A stretch of DNA of 64,000 nucleotides. Source: Morinoia aosen. Taxonomy: Eukaryota > Arthropoda > Malacostraca > Amphipoda > Talitridae. A program made the position numbers and the translations under genes. Below, in pieces: positions 47,507 through 58,309 of the stretch. Each line of letters opens with the position of its first letter. The stretch's first letter is position 1. Below the pieces are notes generated by a model. It saw nothing but the letters and a program-made list of their open reading frames with translations. It was not told the origin of the DNA and made no database searches. The DNA lies in NCBI GenBank assembly GCA_030386875.1, contig CM059575.1, positions 18,810,293 to 18,874,292 on the forward strand, read 5' to 3'.

Positions 47507-47687
47507 CGGAAGCACTTTGATATGCATCACCACGTTAGCGCTTTCAGTGTCATACGAGGCAAATCACAAAGCTTCTCCCTATATTTTACTGATTTTGTGA
47601 AGAGTTAAGAGAGCTTTAAGCACTGGGGCTCTCTTGGTGTCAACGAATTTAAAAAATTGCAATCGGCGTGGCTGAGGTATGACTTGA

Positions 47688-48936
47688 CTTCCTCAAGGTT
47701 CAATCATCGGCCCACTCCTATTTTCAATTTTCATCAACGATTTCCCCACCATGCCGGCAAACACAAAAATCTCAATGTATGCTGATGACGTACAAATTGC
47801 CATGACAAGCTCAACAGCGGATTTAACAGAAACACAAGCCAACGCTGAAAACCTTCTGAGAAATCTGAAATTGTGGTATGACCATAATGGCCTCAAACTT
47901 AACGCAAGTAAAACGCAATGCATTATTTTTGGATCACAGAATGCGACTGAAAATTTACCACCATTCCAGCTAACATTTGGAGACGATACAATTAAACCAG
48001 TCGATAAGGTTAAAAATCTGGGTGTTTGGTTTGACAAAAATATGACTTTCAATTCACACGTCGAAACAATGTGCAACAAAATTAACGGAACCTTAATGTT
48101 CTTTCATCGTATAAAGAACACACTTGACGAAAAATCTAGATTATTAGTGATTCAGTCTTTAGTTTTATCGCGTCTGGACTACTGCAGTCTTGTGTGGGGA
48201 GACTTACCTAAATGTCGTCAGGAAGAGTTGCAAAAATGTGTAAACTTCGCCGCCAAGGTGGTATGCAAAGGAAATTTTAATAAATACGATCATGTCACCC
48301 CTCTTTTAAGAAAACTCGACTGGATCCCAATACCGAACAGATTCATGATCCAGAAAGCTCGACGAGTATTCTCCTCTCTGTACCTCCCCCAAAGTAATGC
48401 TGAGGTGGTAAAATTTTTTCCATCTAATATCCCAAACGAAAGACCAAACCGGAGGAACGATGTTTTAGTCAGTTACCGTTCATCTAACGTGGGACAAAAA
48501 GCTCTCTCAGTTTCTGGAGCTTTTTTGTGGAACAAGCTTCCCCAGCATATCAAAAACTCTAAAACTGGAAAAGAATTTAGAGTAAATGTGTCACGTCATT
48601 TTACATCTCTGTCATAGGGCCTGCAGCATCTCGGTGTGAACTTCCCATCTATCAGAAATTTTAATTTTTCCCCAAATTTCTGTTAGAAATTTAGAACCTA
48701 TTTCATTTTACGTTTGCTAAGCGATTCGTATATTCATCTTACTTAATTCTGTCGACAACAATGAGCACCACAGCCGTCAGTTCAGTGCAGCAGAACGAAC
48801 GTTCTTTCCATAATTAGGAGTATTTCCTCATCTTTATTTTGTTATTTCTTTCTCTTTTCTGTATTAATATTTAACGTCCGTATGACAAATATACCATGAA
48901 ATACATTTTGTGTGTACACCAATAAACAGGTTTATA
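47688..48936 (+). mobile_element. 5'-truncated CR1/Jockey-like LINE
   Basis: The copy starts inside the reverse transcriptase just before the LPQGSIIGPLLF motif (47688), keeps the C-terminal half of ORF2 and a 3' untranslated region of about 320 bp, and ends near CCAATAAACAGGTTTATA (48920-48936). Most of ORF2 (endonuclease and the RT fingers) and all of ORF1 are missing, as is usual after incomplete target-primed reverse transcription. There is no poly(A) tail; the AATAAAC-G-TTTA ending resembles that of the second LINE tail at 53.8 kb. No clear target duplication was found. Confidence 0.9.
47751..48617 (+). CDS. LINE ORF2 fragment: reverse transcriptase palm to C-terminus
   Basis: A 288-codon frame, continuous upstream to 47688, encodes the end of a non-LTR reverse transcriptase, which copies element RNA at a nicked chromosomal site. 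Motifs in order are LPQGSIIGPLLF (47688, before the first ATG), the catalytic YADD (47778-47789), the NGLKLNASKTQCIIF block, KNLGVWFD, a thumb region with SRLDYCSLVWG, LRKLDWIPI, and a C-terminal GAFLWNKLPQHIK typical of CR1/Jockey-group proteins. Neighbouring frames are closed and the stop at 48615-48617 is the natural end. The ATG at 47751 is simply internal and not a genuine start. It has no stop over more than 300 codons, so the copy is young, but it cannot make a working enzyme. This is the only open frame here clearly longer than chance. Confidence 0.93.
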   Translation: MPANTKISMYADDVQIAMTSSTADLTETQANAENLLRNLKLWYDHNGLKLNASKTQCIIFGSQNATENLPPFQLTFGDDTIKPVDKVKNLGVWFDKNMTFNSHVETMCNKINGTLMFFHRIKNTLDEKSRLLVIQSLVLSRLDYCSLVWGDLPKCRQEELQKCVNFAAKVVCKGNFNKYDHVTPLLRKLDWIPIPNRFMIQKARRVFSSLYLPQSNAEVVKFFPSNIPNERPNRRNDVLVSYRSSNVGQKALSVSGAFLWNKLPQHIKNSKTGKEFRVNVSRHFTSLS

Positions 48937-49502
48937 GACGTGAGGGTTGTGCAAAGTTTATAATGAATTAAATTTTTGGCTAACGTTGTCTCGCTATTTC
49001 AAAATCATTCTCGAAGATGTTTTCAATCGATTTTCGGCTGAGCTGGAGGGAAAGGGGTAATTTAAGCATTGCATTTAGTCTTTTTATTTTTTTTTCTTTT
49101 CGTGCGTTCAGCGCACACTAGCACTGAACTTTCAAATCGGAAAAAACTCTAAATTTCTGTTATCAAAATTATCATTTTGGACCAAGGCCTAATCTTCCTA
49201 TATGTGCCAATTTTGTGAATATTCTCCACTCAGATGTGATATCCGGCCACAATGTTACTCCATTTTATCCCACGTACACATGTCCCTATAATGCTGAAGA
49301 GTTGTGTTGCTTCTTGACTATAATCTGATTTTTCTTAAAAATTTCTGTGAAGAAATTAAAAAACAGCTCATTTTTATGTTTTTCGAAGTCTTCTCTTCCT
49401 TTTAGTTATTTTTTTTGCGAAAAATTTCTTAGGATTACAGTGAGCTCAGCTGTCATTTTCTGTGTAGTAGATGGTAGGTTGCTTCTATCTTTTATGTTAT
49501 AT

Positions 49503-49536
<34 letters not shown>

Positions 49537-50090
49537 CTAATATTTTATTTTCAATAAGTATATAAATTAATATGTGTGTGTACGTGTGTAGGTATATATA
49601 TGTATCTACATAAATAGATATACATGTTTCTATTTCATTTCTTCACGCAAAAACCATTCGGTTAATAAATTTTATTGCAATTGCGAAATGATTCAAAAAT
49701 AGATCTAGCACTTCCCCAGAGGGCGTTTCTGTGAATTGGATTAATGTCATATATAATTAATGAAATAAAGTGCAATTTGAGCATATGAATCGTAGTAAAA
49801 TTATCTTTCTGTCCGTGTGTTGTACAAGCTATGAATTTTTGATATTGAATATATGTTTGTTTACCCATTTCTACCAATATTTTGTAGATATTTGTCAATC
49901 ATGAGTGGTAACCGGCTTACACTGTATCTCTATTTTATCCCATGTACCCATGTCCGCATGATGTGGTGAATATCGAGAAGATACGAAATATGTTTTTGGT
50001 GGTGATAGGGCTTTGCATATTTTTTAGGGCATATTTTTCATTTCTCATTCAACTACCCTTGACAGAGATAGACTATTGGCAAGCCACGTG
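48937..50090. other. no recognised gene; simple repeats
   Basis: A 29-base T run lies at 49508-49536, followed by TA/TG-rich simple sequence to about 49630. No coding signal. Confidence 0.5.
49508..49536. repeat. poly(T), 29 bases
   Basis: Uninterrupted T run. On the other strand this is a poly(A), but no retroelement body could be identified next to it. Confidence 0.95.
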
Positions 50091-50520
50091 TGGTTTGTCT
50101 ATTAGTACGCCTCGTATATTTTGTCTATTAATATGCCTCGTATGGTCTATCTATTTTGTACACCTCTGATAGCTTGTCTATTAGTACACCTCGTATAGTT
50201 TGCCTATTATTATTATGCCTCGTATGGCTTATCTATTTGTACACCTCGGATGGTTTGTCAATTAGTACTCCTTGTATAGAACTTTTGTTAGACTACTACA
50301 CACCACGAATGGTCTGTCTATTAGTACGCCTCGTATATTTTGTCAATTAATATGCCTCGTATGGTCTATCTACTTGTACACCTCTGACAGTTTGTCTATT
50401 AGTACACCTCGTATAGTTTGTCTATTATTATGCCTCGTATGGCTCATCTACTTGTACACCTCGGATGGTTTGTCAATTAGTACTCCTCGTATGGAACATT
50501 TGTTTTAGGATGCCCTATAT
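50091..50520. repeat. 26-bp minisatellite with 219-bp higher-order period
   Basis: Monomers of about 26 bp follow the pattern TGGTTTGTCTATTAGTAC-CCTCGTA. Eight successive variants (alternating GTACGCCTCG, ATATGCCTCG, GTACACCTCT, GTACACCTCG, ATTATGCCTCG, GTACACCTCGG, GTACTCCTCG and a diverged AACTTTTG or AACATTTG unit) occur once from 50091 and again in the same order from 50310. Two full higher-order units are therefore present. The overlapping open frames (50156-50508) exist because several monomers are multiples of 26 without stops; they encode repetitive leucine/tyrosine/serine text and are not credible genes. Confidence 0.9.
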
Positions 50521-53245
50521 TTAAGAAACTTTTAAAAGCCAATATGTTGGCATGTATCTCATGTGACAATTTGGAAATAAACATTTTTTCTTTTTTCTTT
50601 TCTTTCTTTCTTGCAACACATATGTTCTTGCATAGCTAAACTGAAAGAAACTGAGCAGTTTTTAGCGCTTCGAGCCCCAGCCGCTCAACACGACGCAGAG
50701 GTGTGATGCGAGCCGGCTCTTCGTTATATCTTGGGACAATGGAACTGATTTTCCGCACGTCGAAGTTTACCTATCGAAGTTAACTCAATTTCCCATAATG
50801 ATGACCACGATTTCTCAAGATCAAATTTTTTCGGTTAGGAATCATTTAATTCTCAGCCGTCCTCTTCATAAGATAATTGAGATTACCATAGATTTGTTGA
50901 ACTCAATGCTTGCAGCAATGTCAACTTTTAAAATACAAATTTGGTTTGGAATTATAATCACAACAATGAAAGCAGCAACAACTTTTTCAGTTTGAATACC
51001 GTTCGTATTGTAGATGTCAGCCTTGTGGGAATAGGTGAAAGGGTAAATAATATTGGAAGACTCAAGTTTCCTTTTTCTCGGAGAACATACAATGTTTAAG
51101 GCAACATGAACCCCCGTCACGATAGCTTCTTAGGAACTTCGTTTTTTCCAATCGCGTGACAAAATGTTGCTCAGCTTGCATTTATCTATGAAGTTGAAGG
51201 TTATTCCTTCGCAAAGGTAACACCACGAGATCACCTCTTAACTGGCACAACGGGGGATTTTATTTGATCTAGCCTCACGGCTGGGGAGCACTGTTCCACT
51301 TCTGTGATACTATGAAGCTTTGCGTTACAGACTTTACCTGTGCGAGCACTACGAGTTTAGTGCTTGCAATTCAGGAAGTAAATTAAGTAAATTATGGCCA
51401 AAAACAGATTAAAGGCGACTCATATAAGTAGTATTATTTCCATTGTTGAATTGCTGTTTGTAGTGTGGAGCAGTATTGCAAGTAAATTGATAGTTTCAAT
51501 AACTATACAGACTTATCATATGTTATAGCTGACATTATAGTCATTCTTAGGGAGAAAAATTAATGTGTTGGTGCATATTCAGGTTCAACTCGTGACATTT
51601 TTACATGTAGAATACGACAAGGTATTTTTGCTTTCAAAGGAAAAACTTCTGAGACTTTCCAAACTAAAACTAAGATAAATCGAACTGGCTAGAATTTTAC
51701 GTAATGAAAGAATCGTTCATGCCGCAGTGTAGCAGTACACGACTGAATACCAGCTGGAGTTGAAGGCCCCTGCAGGGGTACGTCGTCACCACGTGCGAGA
51801 GAAGCTTACGCATCTGGGCACTATTATGGCGATCTGACATTAATTCCAATGCATACATTTGGTTGCAGGATAGATAAATGCGAATATTTTGGTCAATTGG
51901 AACCTTCTTTGAATTCGTTGCGTCACTCGCTCGCTTGATTAAAAAATAATTATTTCTAAGCCAACAAGTGAATAATCTTTTTGATTTCAATATTCAGTTA
52001 ACTATTTCGCACATCATATATACTAATATCTTTTGACTATCTTAGGCTTTTTATTTGTCGGTCATTTGTTGCACATCTTCAAGAACTTCCCTTATTTTTC
52101 TCTCACCATTTCATTTTAGGAAAATTTCATTAAACTATCTTAGTCATCTTATTTCTAGGCTATTTGTTGCACTTCTCCAAGAATTTGCCCTACCCCAACC
52201 CCGCCTCCTCACCAGGAAAGCATGACCGTAAAATTTTTGGCTTGTGTCACGAGTGTCGTTAACGGCGTCTGTACGGGCCTCTTGCTCGTAAAAACACGTC
52301 TGCTCTGCCTTACCTCATTTCAATTAAAAAACATGAACACGCTCATGAACAACTCGTGGGCATCAAAACTACCGACCGCAATAATGGGTCTATTTCTAAT
52401 CATATTTTTTACATTTTTTCTGGCTTTAGACCATGAAGCAATTGCTCATACCTTTTACTCAGCGCCATCTATAACGCTTTGTTTTCGTCAACTGAAAAAA
52501 CAGCTGAGCAATGTTCATTTGTTCTTGGCTAGACAAAATGTCGTAATGTCGTGCATAAGTCTTCTAGCCATCTCTTTAAATGTTGACCCTATCTCTGATG
52601 TGAATGCTTATTCGTTGTCAGATCCTACACGAGAACCAGCCTGACGTATTATACGCTCCTCCATCTTACGAGGCTTCGTTTAGTTGCCATTAAAGAGTGC
52701 AACAAGATTGCTCAGTTATGTGGCCCGACCGCTTGTCCAGTAGTTCCGAGCATGCAATCGAGAGGCAGTTGAATCCAAACCTTCTGAGTTCAGGTTCCTA
52801 ATGGGAATAAAAACTCACGACATGGAACAGCTTCCATTTTATTGCTGTACTGACCACACTTTTACTGAGCTAAGAACTTAGCTTCACATATTTTTGAGAA
52901 GAAGTACTCTAGATTTCTAGTTTTACTAGGTTTTTATGGTACCGAACAGAATGTTAAAATAGTAATGCCCAAACGTCGTTAGGGAAGCGTTCATTTTGAA
53001 AACTGTTCTTATAAATTGATTGCATCACCGGAATTCGAAGTTCGCATATATGACTGCTCGGTCCATTATAAGTTCTTTCTTTCTTCAGATTACGCTACAC
53101 CGATGCTCAGCATAAAATACTTGAAGCAAAAAGTAATGTTGGAAATGTGCACGATTCTTGAATGAAAACTGAAAGCGAAGGATGCACAAGCAGCAATGTC
53201 CTGCAGGAAATTTATCAACTCATTAGCCATTGCCTTGTAACATTT
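50521..53245. other. no recognised gene
   Basis: It begins with a second copy of the dispersed repeat found at 30.2 kb (50656-50760). The 140-codon frame at 52222-52644 contains one possible membrane segment (IMGLFLIIFFTFFLAL), but its length is within chance expectation and no family is recognised. The sequence near 52730-52800 has faint tRNA-SINE character that I could not support. Confidence 0.4.
50656..50760 (+). repeat. dispersed repeat, copy B
   Basis: Counterpart of 30217-30385: AGTTTTTAGCGCTTCGAG, CCCCAGCCGCTCAAC, CGACG, CGGCTCTTC, ACTGATTTTC in the same order, shorter than the other copy. Confidence 0.45.
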
Positions 53246-53264
53246 TACTACAGCTTTTTAACTT

Positions 53265-53430
53265 TAATTTAAAAAAGGTCAAGTTCAATTTAAAAAAGGT
53301 CAAGTTCAATTTAAAAAAGCTCAAGTTTAATATAAAAAAGCTCAAGTTCGAATTAAAAAAGCTCAAGTTTAATTTAAAAAAGTTCAAATTAAATTTAAAA
53401 AAGATCAAGTTTCATTTAAAAAGTCTCAAG
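53265..53430. repeat. 21-bp subrepeats of the left foldback arm, about 8 units
   Basis: The unit AATTTAAAAAAGCTCAAGTT plus one base occurs about eight times with variants (GGTCAAG, GTTCAAA, GATCAAG). Because 21 is a multiple of three and the unit lacks stops in two frames, both strands stay open; the products are heptad runs (FNLKKLK on plus, FFKLNLS on minus). Confidence 0.9.
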
Positions 53431-53812
53431 CAGACTATATTTAAAGAAATCAAATTCAATTTTGGAAAGCTTATGTTTCTAAAATTGCATACTTATGTAA
53501 TAATAATATAATTGAAGTTTATTCATGAGAATGCATATTTATTTAAAATTACTGGCACCGAAAATAGAGTAAATCGAATATCAGACAAGGCAAGCTGCTG
53601 TAATTTTGTACTCAATTTGACATTCTTTAAGTTTTACCTATGAATCATTTGCTAAACAGATCATCGGTACTTTTATCTACCGACAAAAATGATGCGAATA
53701 AACTTTATCTAATAAGAAACTGTATGACAATTAGCAAACTGCACTGACTGAAAAATTAAACATAACTGAGCTTCAACTTTTCAGTCAGTGCAGATTGCTA
53801 ATTGTCCCACAG

Positions 53813-54480
53813 TTTAAACAATTTAAACAATTTTAAACAGTTTATTTACCCCAGGTGATACAGAGGTAGAATGTTTCTCAAGTCTAGTACAATGGTCAAA
53901 TTTGAGTATAGCTACCTGTGGGCCCGAACAAGTTCAGCGACTTCTAGGGCATCCTACCATCACGTTATTCTAGGGTGTACAAAAAATGTTTAACCTAGTT
54001 CACTAAACCTAGTTTCGCATTAGACTGATCATTGAGATAATTAACTCGATATTTTATGCTGTATTTTTACAATATAGGTCAAATCGGCTATATTTAACAG
54101 TATGTTCGAAAAAACGATTCAAGATCAGACAGAAGATCGGTTATGGTACCCAAGGCAAGTTACATTATGACATTATCATTAGTTACATGTAGGAGGCAAG
54201 GTTTTAACATGGTGATCTTACACGACTAGTATTCTGATAGGAAGTGAGACTCAAGATGTCTTTTGAATACTTTGTACGAATTACATTCACGGATCTCTGC
54301 AGGTATAGAGTTCCAAGTTTTGGTTCCAACGAAGAGGATACTGTGTTGCGACCTGGCCATTGAATAGTAAGGAAGCATGAATTTACTTCTATTTCGGGTT
54401 AAATGGTTGTGATGACCAGTTTGCGCAGTTAATAATTGTCTTAGGCAATTGCCGCCATCATTTATTAATGGGTTATTTAA
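53813..54480 (-). mobile_element. 5'-truncated LINE tail inserted in the foldback arm
   Basis: On the minus strand about 85 codons of ORF2 C-terminus are followed by a 3' untranslated region of about 370 bp ending GGGGTAAATAAACTG. A short tail of repeats TTTAAAATTG, TTTAAATTG, TTTAAACTG follows (53810-53845). Outside the tail the foldback arm reads GCTAATTGTCCCACAG-TTT. Beyond the 5' junction it continues CTTATTACATAAAGTTTATT, exactly where the left arm's reverse complement predicts, so the LINE came after the palindrome. Short 3' tail repeats instead of poly(A) are known in CR1 and related LINEs. Confidence 0.85.
54226..54480 (-). pseudogene. LINE ORF2 C-terminal fragment
   Basis: About 84 residues ending at TAG (54226-54228): DGGNCLRQLLTAQTGHHNH, then LTRNRSKFMLPYYSMARSQH, then SILFVGTKTWNSIPAEIRE, then SYKVFKRHLESHFLSEY. 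The G-x-x-x-W-N-x-I-P-x-x-I-R and F-K-R-H-L elements are the standard C-terminal tail of CR1/Jockey-type ORF2 proteins. The fragment carries no RT motif and no internal stop. It differs in sequence from the C-terminus of the LINE at 47.7 kb, so the two are related but distinct families. Confidence 0.85.
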
Positions 54481-54779
54481 TGTAACTTATTACATAAAGT
54501 TTATTTGCATCATTTTTGTCAATAGATGTAAGTACCGGTGATCTGTTTAGCAAATGATTCATAGGTAAAACTTAAAGAATGCCAAATTAAGTACAACATC
54601 ACAACAGCTTGCCGTGCCTGATATTTGATTTACTCTATTTTCAGGGCCAGTACTTTTAAGTAAATATGCCTTCTGACAAATAAACTTTACTTATCTTATT
54701 ATTACATAAGTATGAAATTTTAGAAACAAAAGCTTTTCAAAATTGAAATTCATCTTTTTTAAATATAGCCTGCTTGAGA

Positions 54780-54900
54780 CTTTTCAAATTAAACTTGAGC
54801 TTTTTTAAATTGACCTTGAACTTTTTTAAACTAAACTTGAGCTTTTTTAAATTAAACTTGAGCTTTTTTAAATTGAACTTGAGTTTTTTTAAAGTAAAGA
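54780..54900. repeat. 21-bp subrepeats of the right foldback arm, about 5-6 units
   Basis: Reverse complement of the subrepeats at 53265-53430 (CTTTTTTAAATTAAACTTGAG and variants), with two or three fewer units than the left arm, so the array has changed length since the arms diverged. Confidence 0.9.
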
Positions 54901-54916
54901 TAAAAAGCTGTAGTAT

Positions 54917-57768
54917 CGTGTATTTTGAGAAACTTTTGTGTTCGGTAAAAGTTAGCATAATTAAAATGTTAATGTCTATCAAACCCTCCGTAGTATTTGA
55001 TTTCGCAATTACTTACGTTCACCTAAGAAAATGATGCCGCTAACACGACAGTACATAAGGCTCAAGTATCTCTCCATCAAATGTTGAGAAGACCTTCGAT
55101 GATTCGAGAAATGGTCTTGTCGAAGACATCAAAGGACTTGTACGATCTACTCTATAAGCTCGCAAAAGCTTTTACACTTCCTGAATAATTATTAAGAAGA
55201 ACGTCGACCCTCCAGTTCATTGTGCAACGCTTTCATGGCGGGAAAGCCGACATCGCTTGCTCGCTCTCATCGCCGTCAGCTCACCACGACCCTCATCCTC
55301 CACACACGTACCAGCCCCCGGCATCAATGCCTCTGGTGTGAGTCAAGCCATGTCATCAGGACACCACGCCGTTAAAAAATACAATTATTTTTCCTGGTAT
55401 CGCGTAGGGATTTTTATTCATTTACATAGTAGAGATAAGACGTAAGATTCCTTTTCTCGACGAGCCAATCGGAATAATTGTAGATATTTCTATCAGATAA
55501 TTGACATGCTATGTTCATAGCCTTGATACGTCATCGTAACGCGTCTCGAAGTTCAGGTAACTAGTGTTGCTTGGTGTGGGAGAGCACAGGCATTCGCATG
55601 GAAGCTGCTGTTACTTCAGCTCACCACGCAAGATTTTTTTTTGTAGGACTACCGCCACTTCAGACCATGTGGCGGTGGTCCTCCATTCTTTACAATGTTG
55701 ATTTACATCAGTGAAGCTACACATGTTCGGCTCAAGCTCTACTGCGGTTCTGATTTTTCGTAACGTTTTATGAATGAGAGGTTCAATTTACCTTGGCCGC
55801 TCCTAATCAAGTGTTTTTTAATCATTTATTCAGCTTCCCTGTCCCTCTATTGCCGAAACCGTCTTGAAACCCGCTAAATACTGCGCCCTAATCGTTCCCA
55901 TGTCTGCCCATGTTTTTTCTCTCGAGCTTAGCTATGTTAATATTTCTCAGGTCATTCTTTCAATAGTACGCCCGCTTGTCTCTTTAATTCTTTTTGTAAA
56001 TTAAGAAGAGATACAAAGAGAAAGATGAAGATATAATACGGAAAGTGTGATGGAAAAAGAGAGACGTAAATCATGCAATATTTATTGACGAAGTAGAACA
56101 TACTGTACTCTAATAAATGATTACCTTGAAGATGTGATCATTTAGGTATAATCGGCGCGCTTACTAAATGAATTGTTTGAGAATAGCTTTGATTTAGTAA
56201 ATTATTATACTCATGCGATTAATTTCCAGTATGAGACTAGTGGTGGGCACTTATGCTAATATCTCATTGAAATAGTTCTGGGGAAATTATTGGAAAAAGA
56301 GGGTATTTGACTGACAAAAGCGAACTGCAGTTTTTGATGTTCGTGCAATAGTATCACCAAAAAAGTTAGATCAAAACATCCAAATAGTTAAAAATGAACA
56401 CTGCAAACTCTACTATTGAGTGCCCTGCAGAATTCAAGATTTCATGACATTGCAAGCATTACCAGGAGCGCTGAAGTTCCCGGCTTCCCTGACACGATGT
56501 TTAAAGCGCGCCTGCCAAATTTTAATACCGTAAAGAGGGAAGCATGATTCCGCTGCAGGAGTGCACAATCGTCTGCAAATGCTTCATAAGTAAACTTGCT
56601 TCTTTTGTGAAAATAATTGCTTCAATCTGGAAACACTCTTCGCATCATGGACTTTTTGACGTAGCATCAAAATTATGTAAAATCTAGTATTTGAGTCACG
56701 TTATATAACTAAAGTATCTAATCAGTATTTTAGAAAAATTTTATCTGTACCGTAAAAATATCTTTGCGAGTGGTCAAGCTGCGATACATCCTTCACTCGT
56801 GCGCTTCTGAAATTTATACACTCACGTAATACACCTTCGGGTATTCATTTATATTTTTTTGAGTGCACCCTCGCAGAAATCCCGACACATCCTGAACTTA
56901 TTCAACTTCAACCACATGTTTATCATTACTGAACCCAGCATCATTCACCACACATGCTCCTATAATGTTTTAGTTGACATTAAATTAAGCTGTGTGTACT
57001 TGCCTCTGTCACCTGGAGACGGTTATGGTTGGTTTAAGCGGCCCATTAGGGTCCATTAAGGCCGTTTATCGTCTGCCACAGGCGTCAATCAGCGCAACCA
57101 CTTGAGGGCAAGCATTGTGCGGTCTCCAGATTATTTCTGCGGCTTTACTTGGAGGATTCAGCTTGCTTCGTTGTGAGGTGTCTAGCTCACTCTTGGTTAC
57201 TGAGCTCGTGTAGCTTAGTGTACAGCATCCATATTCTAAATTTACAGTGCCTCCCTGTTACTTTGTCAGTGGAGGGCACTAATAAAAATTATTAGAGCAA
57301 ATTATTTATTTTTCCTCTTCTTCTTGTTTCAACTTCATCTGCTCGTTTATTTCACAGTTTTTTGTCAAGCGTGTGGAATTACAGTTGGTTGATAGAGTTC
57401 ACAGTTTCATAGCGCAATCTTTAACGTATACGCTTCTGTCCCTTCTTGCACAGCGTTCAAGATGTAATTTTACTTCTCTGTGAACAATACTTTTATTACT
57501 TCCACTCTAATTTAATGATCCATCAATTACTTGAATGGACAGAGCTTAATGGTTCAAGGTTACCTTCCACATCACTGCTAACAACCTTTCTCTACCTCCA
57601 GTAGAGTAACGCACCACCTCACTTCTAGCATCACCGAATAAATTTTTTTTTTCTCCACATCGTCGCAGGATCTACCATGCTTTGGCGGGAGTATTTTTCT
57701 TTAGTCTAGATTTCAGATTTCAATACTAGATCACCCCAAAGTATAATCTCCCTAGTTAACGTGGCCCT
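54917..57768. other. no recognised feature
   Basis: AT-rich DNA with open frames no longer than 66 codons and no repeat visible by eye. The transition to GC-richer sequence starts after 57770. Confidence 0.4.
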
Positions 57769-57935
57769 TCACCTGAAACATGCATGAAACTGCTGCTTTG
57801 CCACGTAAATAAATAGCTGCTCAGACTCGCGGAACAGTTACTTTATCACCTGAAACAGCTCCTTCGTCACGCAAAAGAGCAGCTCCGTCATCAGAAACAG
57901 CTGTTCCGTCACATGAAACAGCTGCTGTGACACGG
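57769..57935. repeat. 21-bp minisatellite, about 4 clear and 3 diverged units
   Basis: Clear 21-bp units start at 57846, 57867, 57888 and 57909, each of the form TCA-CNTGAAACAGCTN-TTCCG. Diverged versions extend left to 57769 (CACCTGAAACATGCATG, GAAACTGCTGCTTTG, GCGGAACAGTTACTTTA). The minus-strand open frame here (57821-58015) shows the resulting heptads (VSCDGTA, VSDDGAA) and is not a believable gene. Confidence 0.8.
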
Positions 57936-58309
57936 CACGCACCACAACCCACAAGCGACGTCTTCACGGTGCCACACAAATAGCAGCACAACATCACAAG
58001 CCGAACTCCCCACATCCATGAACATCACCCAGCTCAGCCAGCGCGCTCCACCGCCCTCAGCGAGCTGAGAGCCCCAAACACGACGCTGAGGCAGGGCTGA
58101 ATAATACGGCACGTCACGCGGCTCATTGCGCCGGGGCACAACATGAAGTCCTGATTGCCGGCCCCGGTGCCCAAACTAATGCGCCCCGCCGCTGCGCACA
58201 CCGAGTTCTGCTCGCCGCTCCCGATGGTCTGCTCGTCTCAGACGCTCCGCTCCTGTCTCAACATTTCATTGTATTCAAGTTTGTTGATTTGAACTGGATG
58301 GGTTCGTTT

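Larger units (their letters stand above)
42201..47687. other. no recognised host gene
   Basis: AT-rich DNA with a short TTTTATTTGTAGA-like repeat at 42968-43060, a possible SINE at about 43100-43275, and a strong C/T tract at 43730-43850. A mixed-composition block with several TAAT/ATCA motifs lies at about 45900-46280, and a 10-bp-stem hairpin at 47474-47506. Open frames do not exceed 90 codons. Confidence 0.4.
53246..54916. mobile_element. foldback-type element (about 1 kb palindrome) split by a LINE
   Basis: The left arm (53246-53755) begins TACTACAGCTTTTTAACTTT, runs through 21-bp subrepeats, then landmarks including TTAGAAAC reversed, CCGGTG/CATCGG, AGCAAATGATTCATAG and ATAAAGTTTATT. 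The right arm has the reverse complement in opposite order, ending AAAAAGCTGTAGTA at 54916. The centre is still visible: GACAATTAGCAAACTGCACT and GACTGAAAA (53726-53754) face their reverse complement at 53778-53806 with one mismatch and a 23-base loop. The right arm is interrupted between about 53815 and 54480 by a LINE tail. Arms near 500 bp with terminal subrepeats and a tiny loop match the architecture of Foldback elements. There is no credible protein. Confidence 0.9.

Noticed and set aside
50156-50508. Repetitive leucine/tyrosine/serine open frames
   Set aside because: They follow the 26-bp minisatellite monomers and have no independent coding evidence.
52222-52644. 140-codon open frame with a possible membrane segment
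   Set aside because: One or two frames of this length are expected by chance in 64 kb of this composition. There is no family motif, splice context or neighbour support.
52730-52810. Possible tRNA-SINE sequence
   Set aside because: Only a loose resemblance to A-box and B-box order, with no match to either consensus.
53223-53511. Lysine/leucine heptad protein in the foldback arm
   Set aside because: Produced by a stop-free 21-bp repeat, open on both strands and repeated in the other arm. It is not evidence of a gene.
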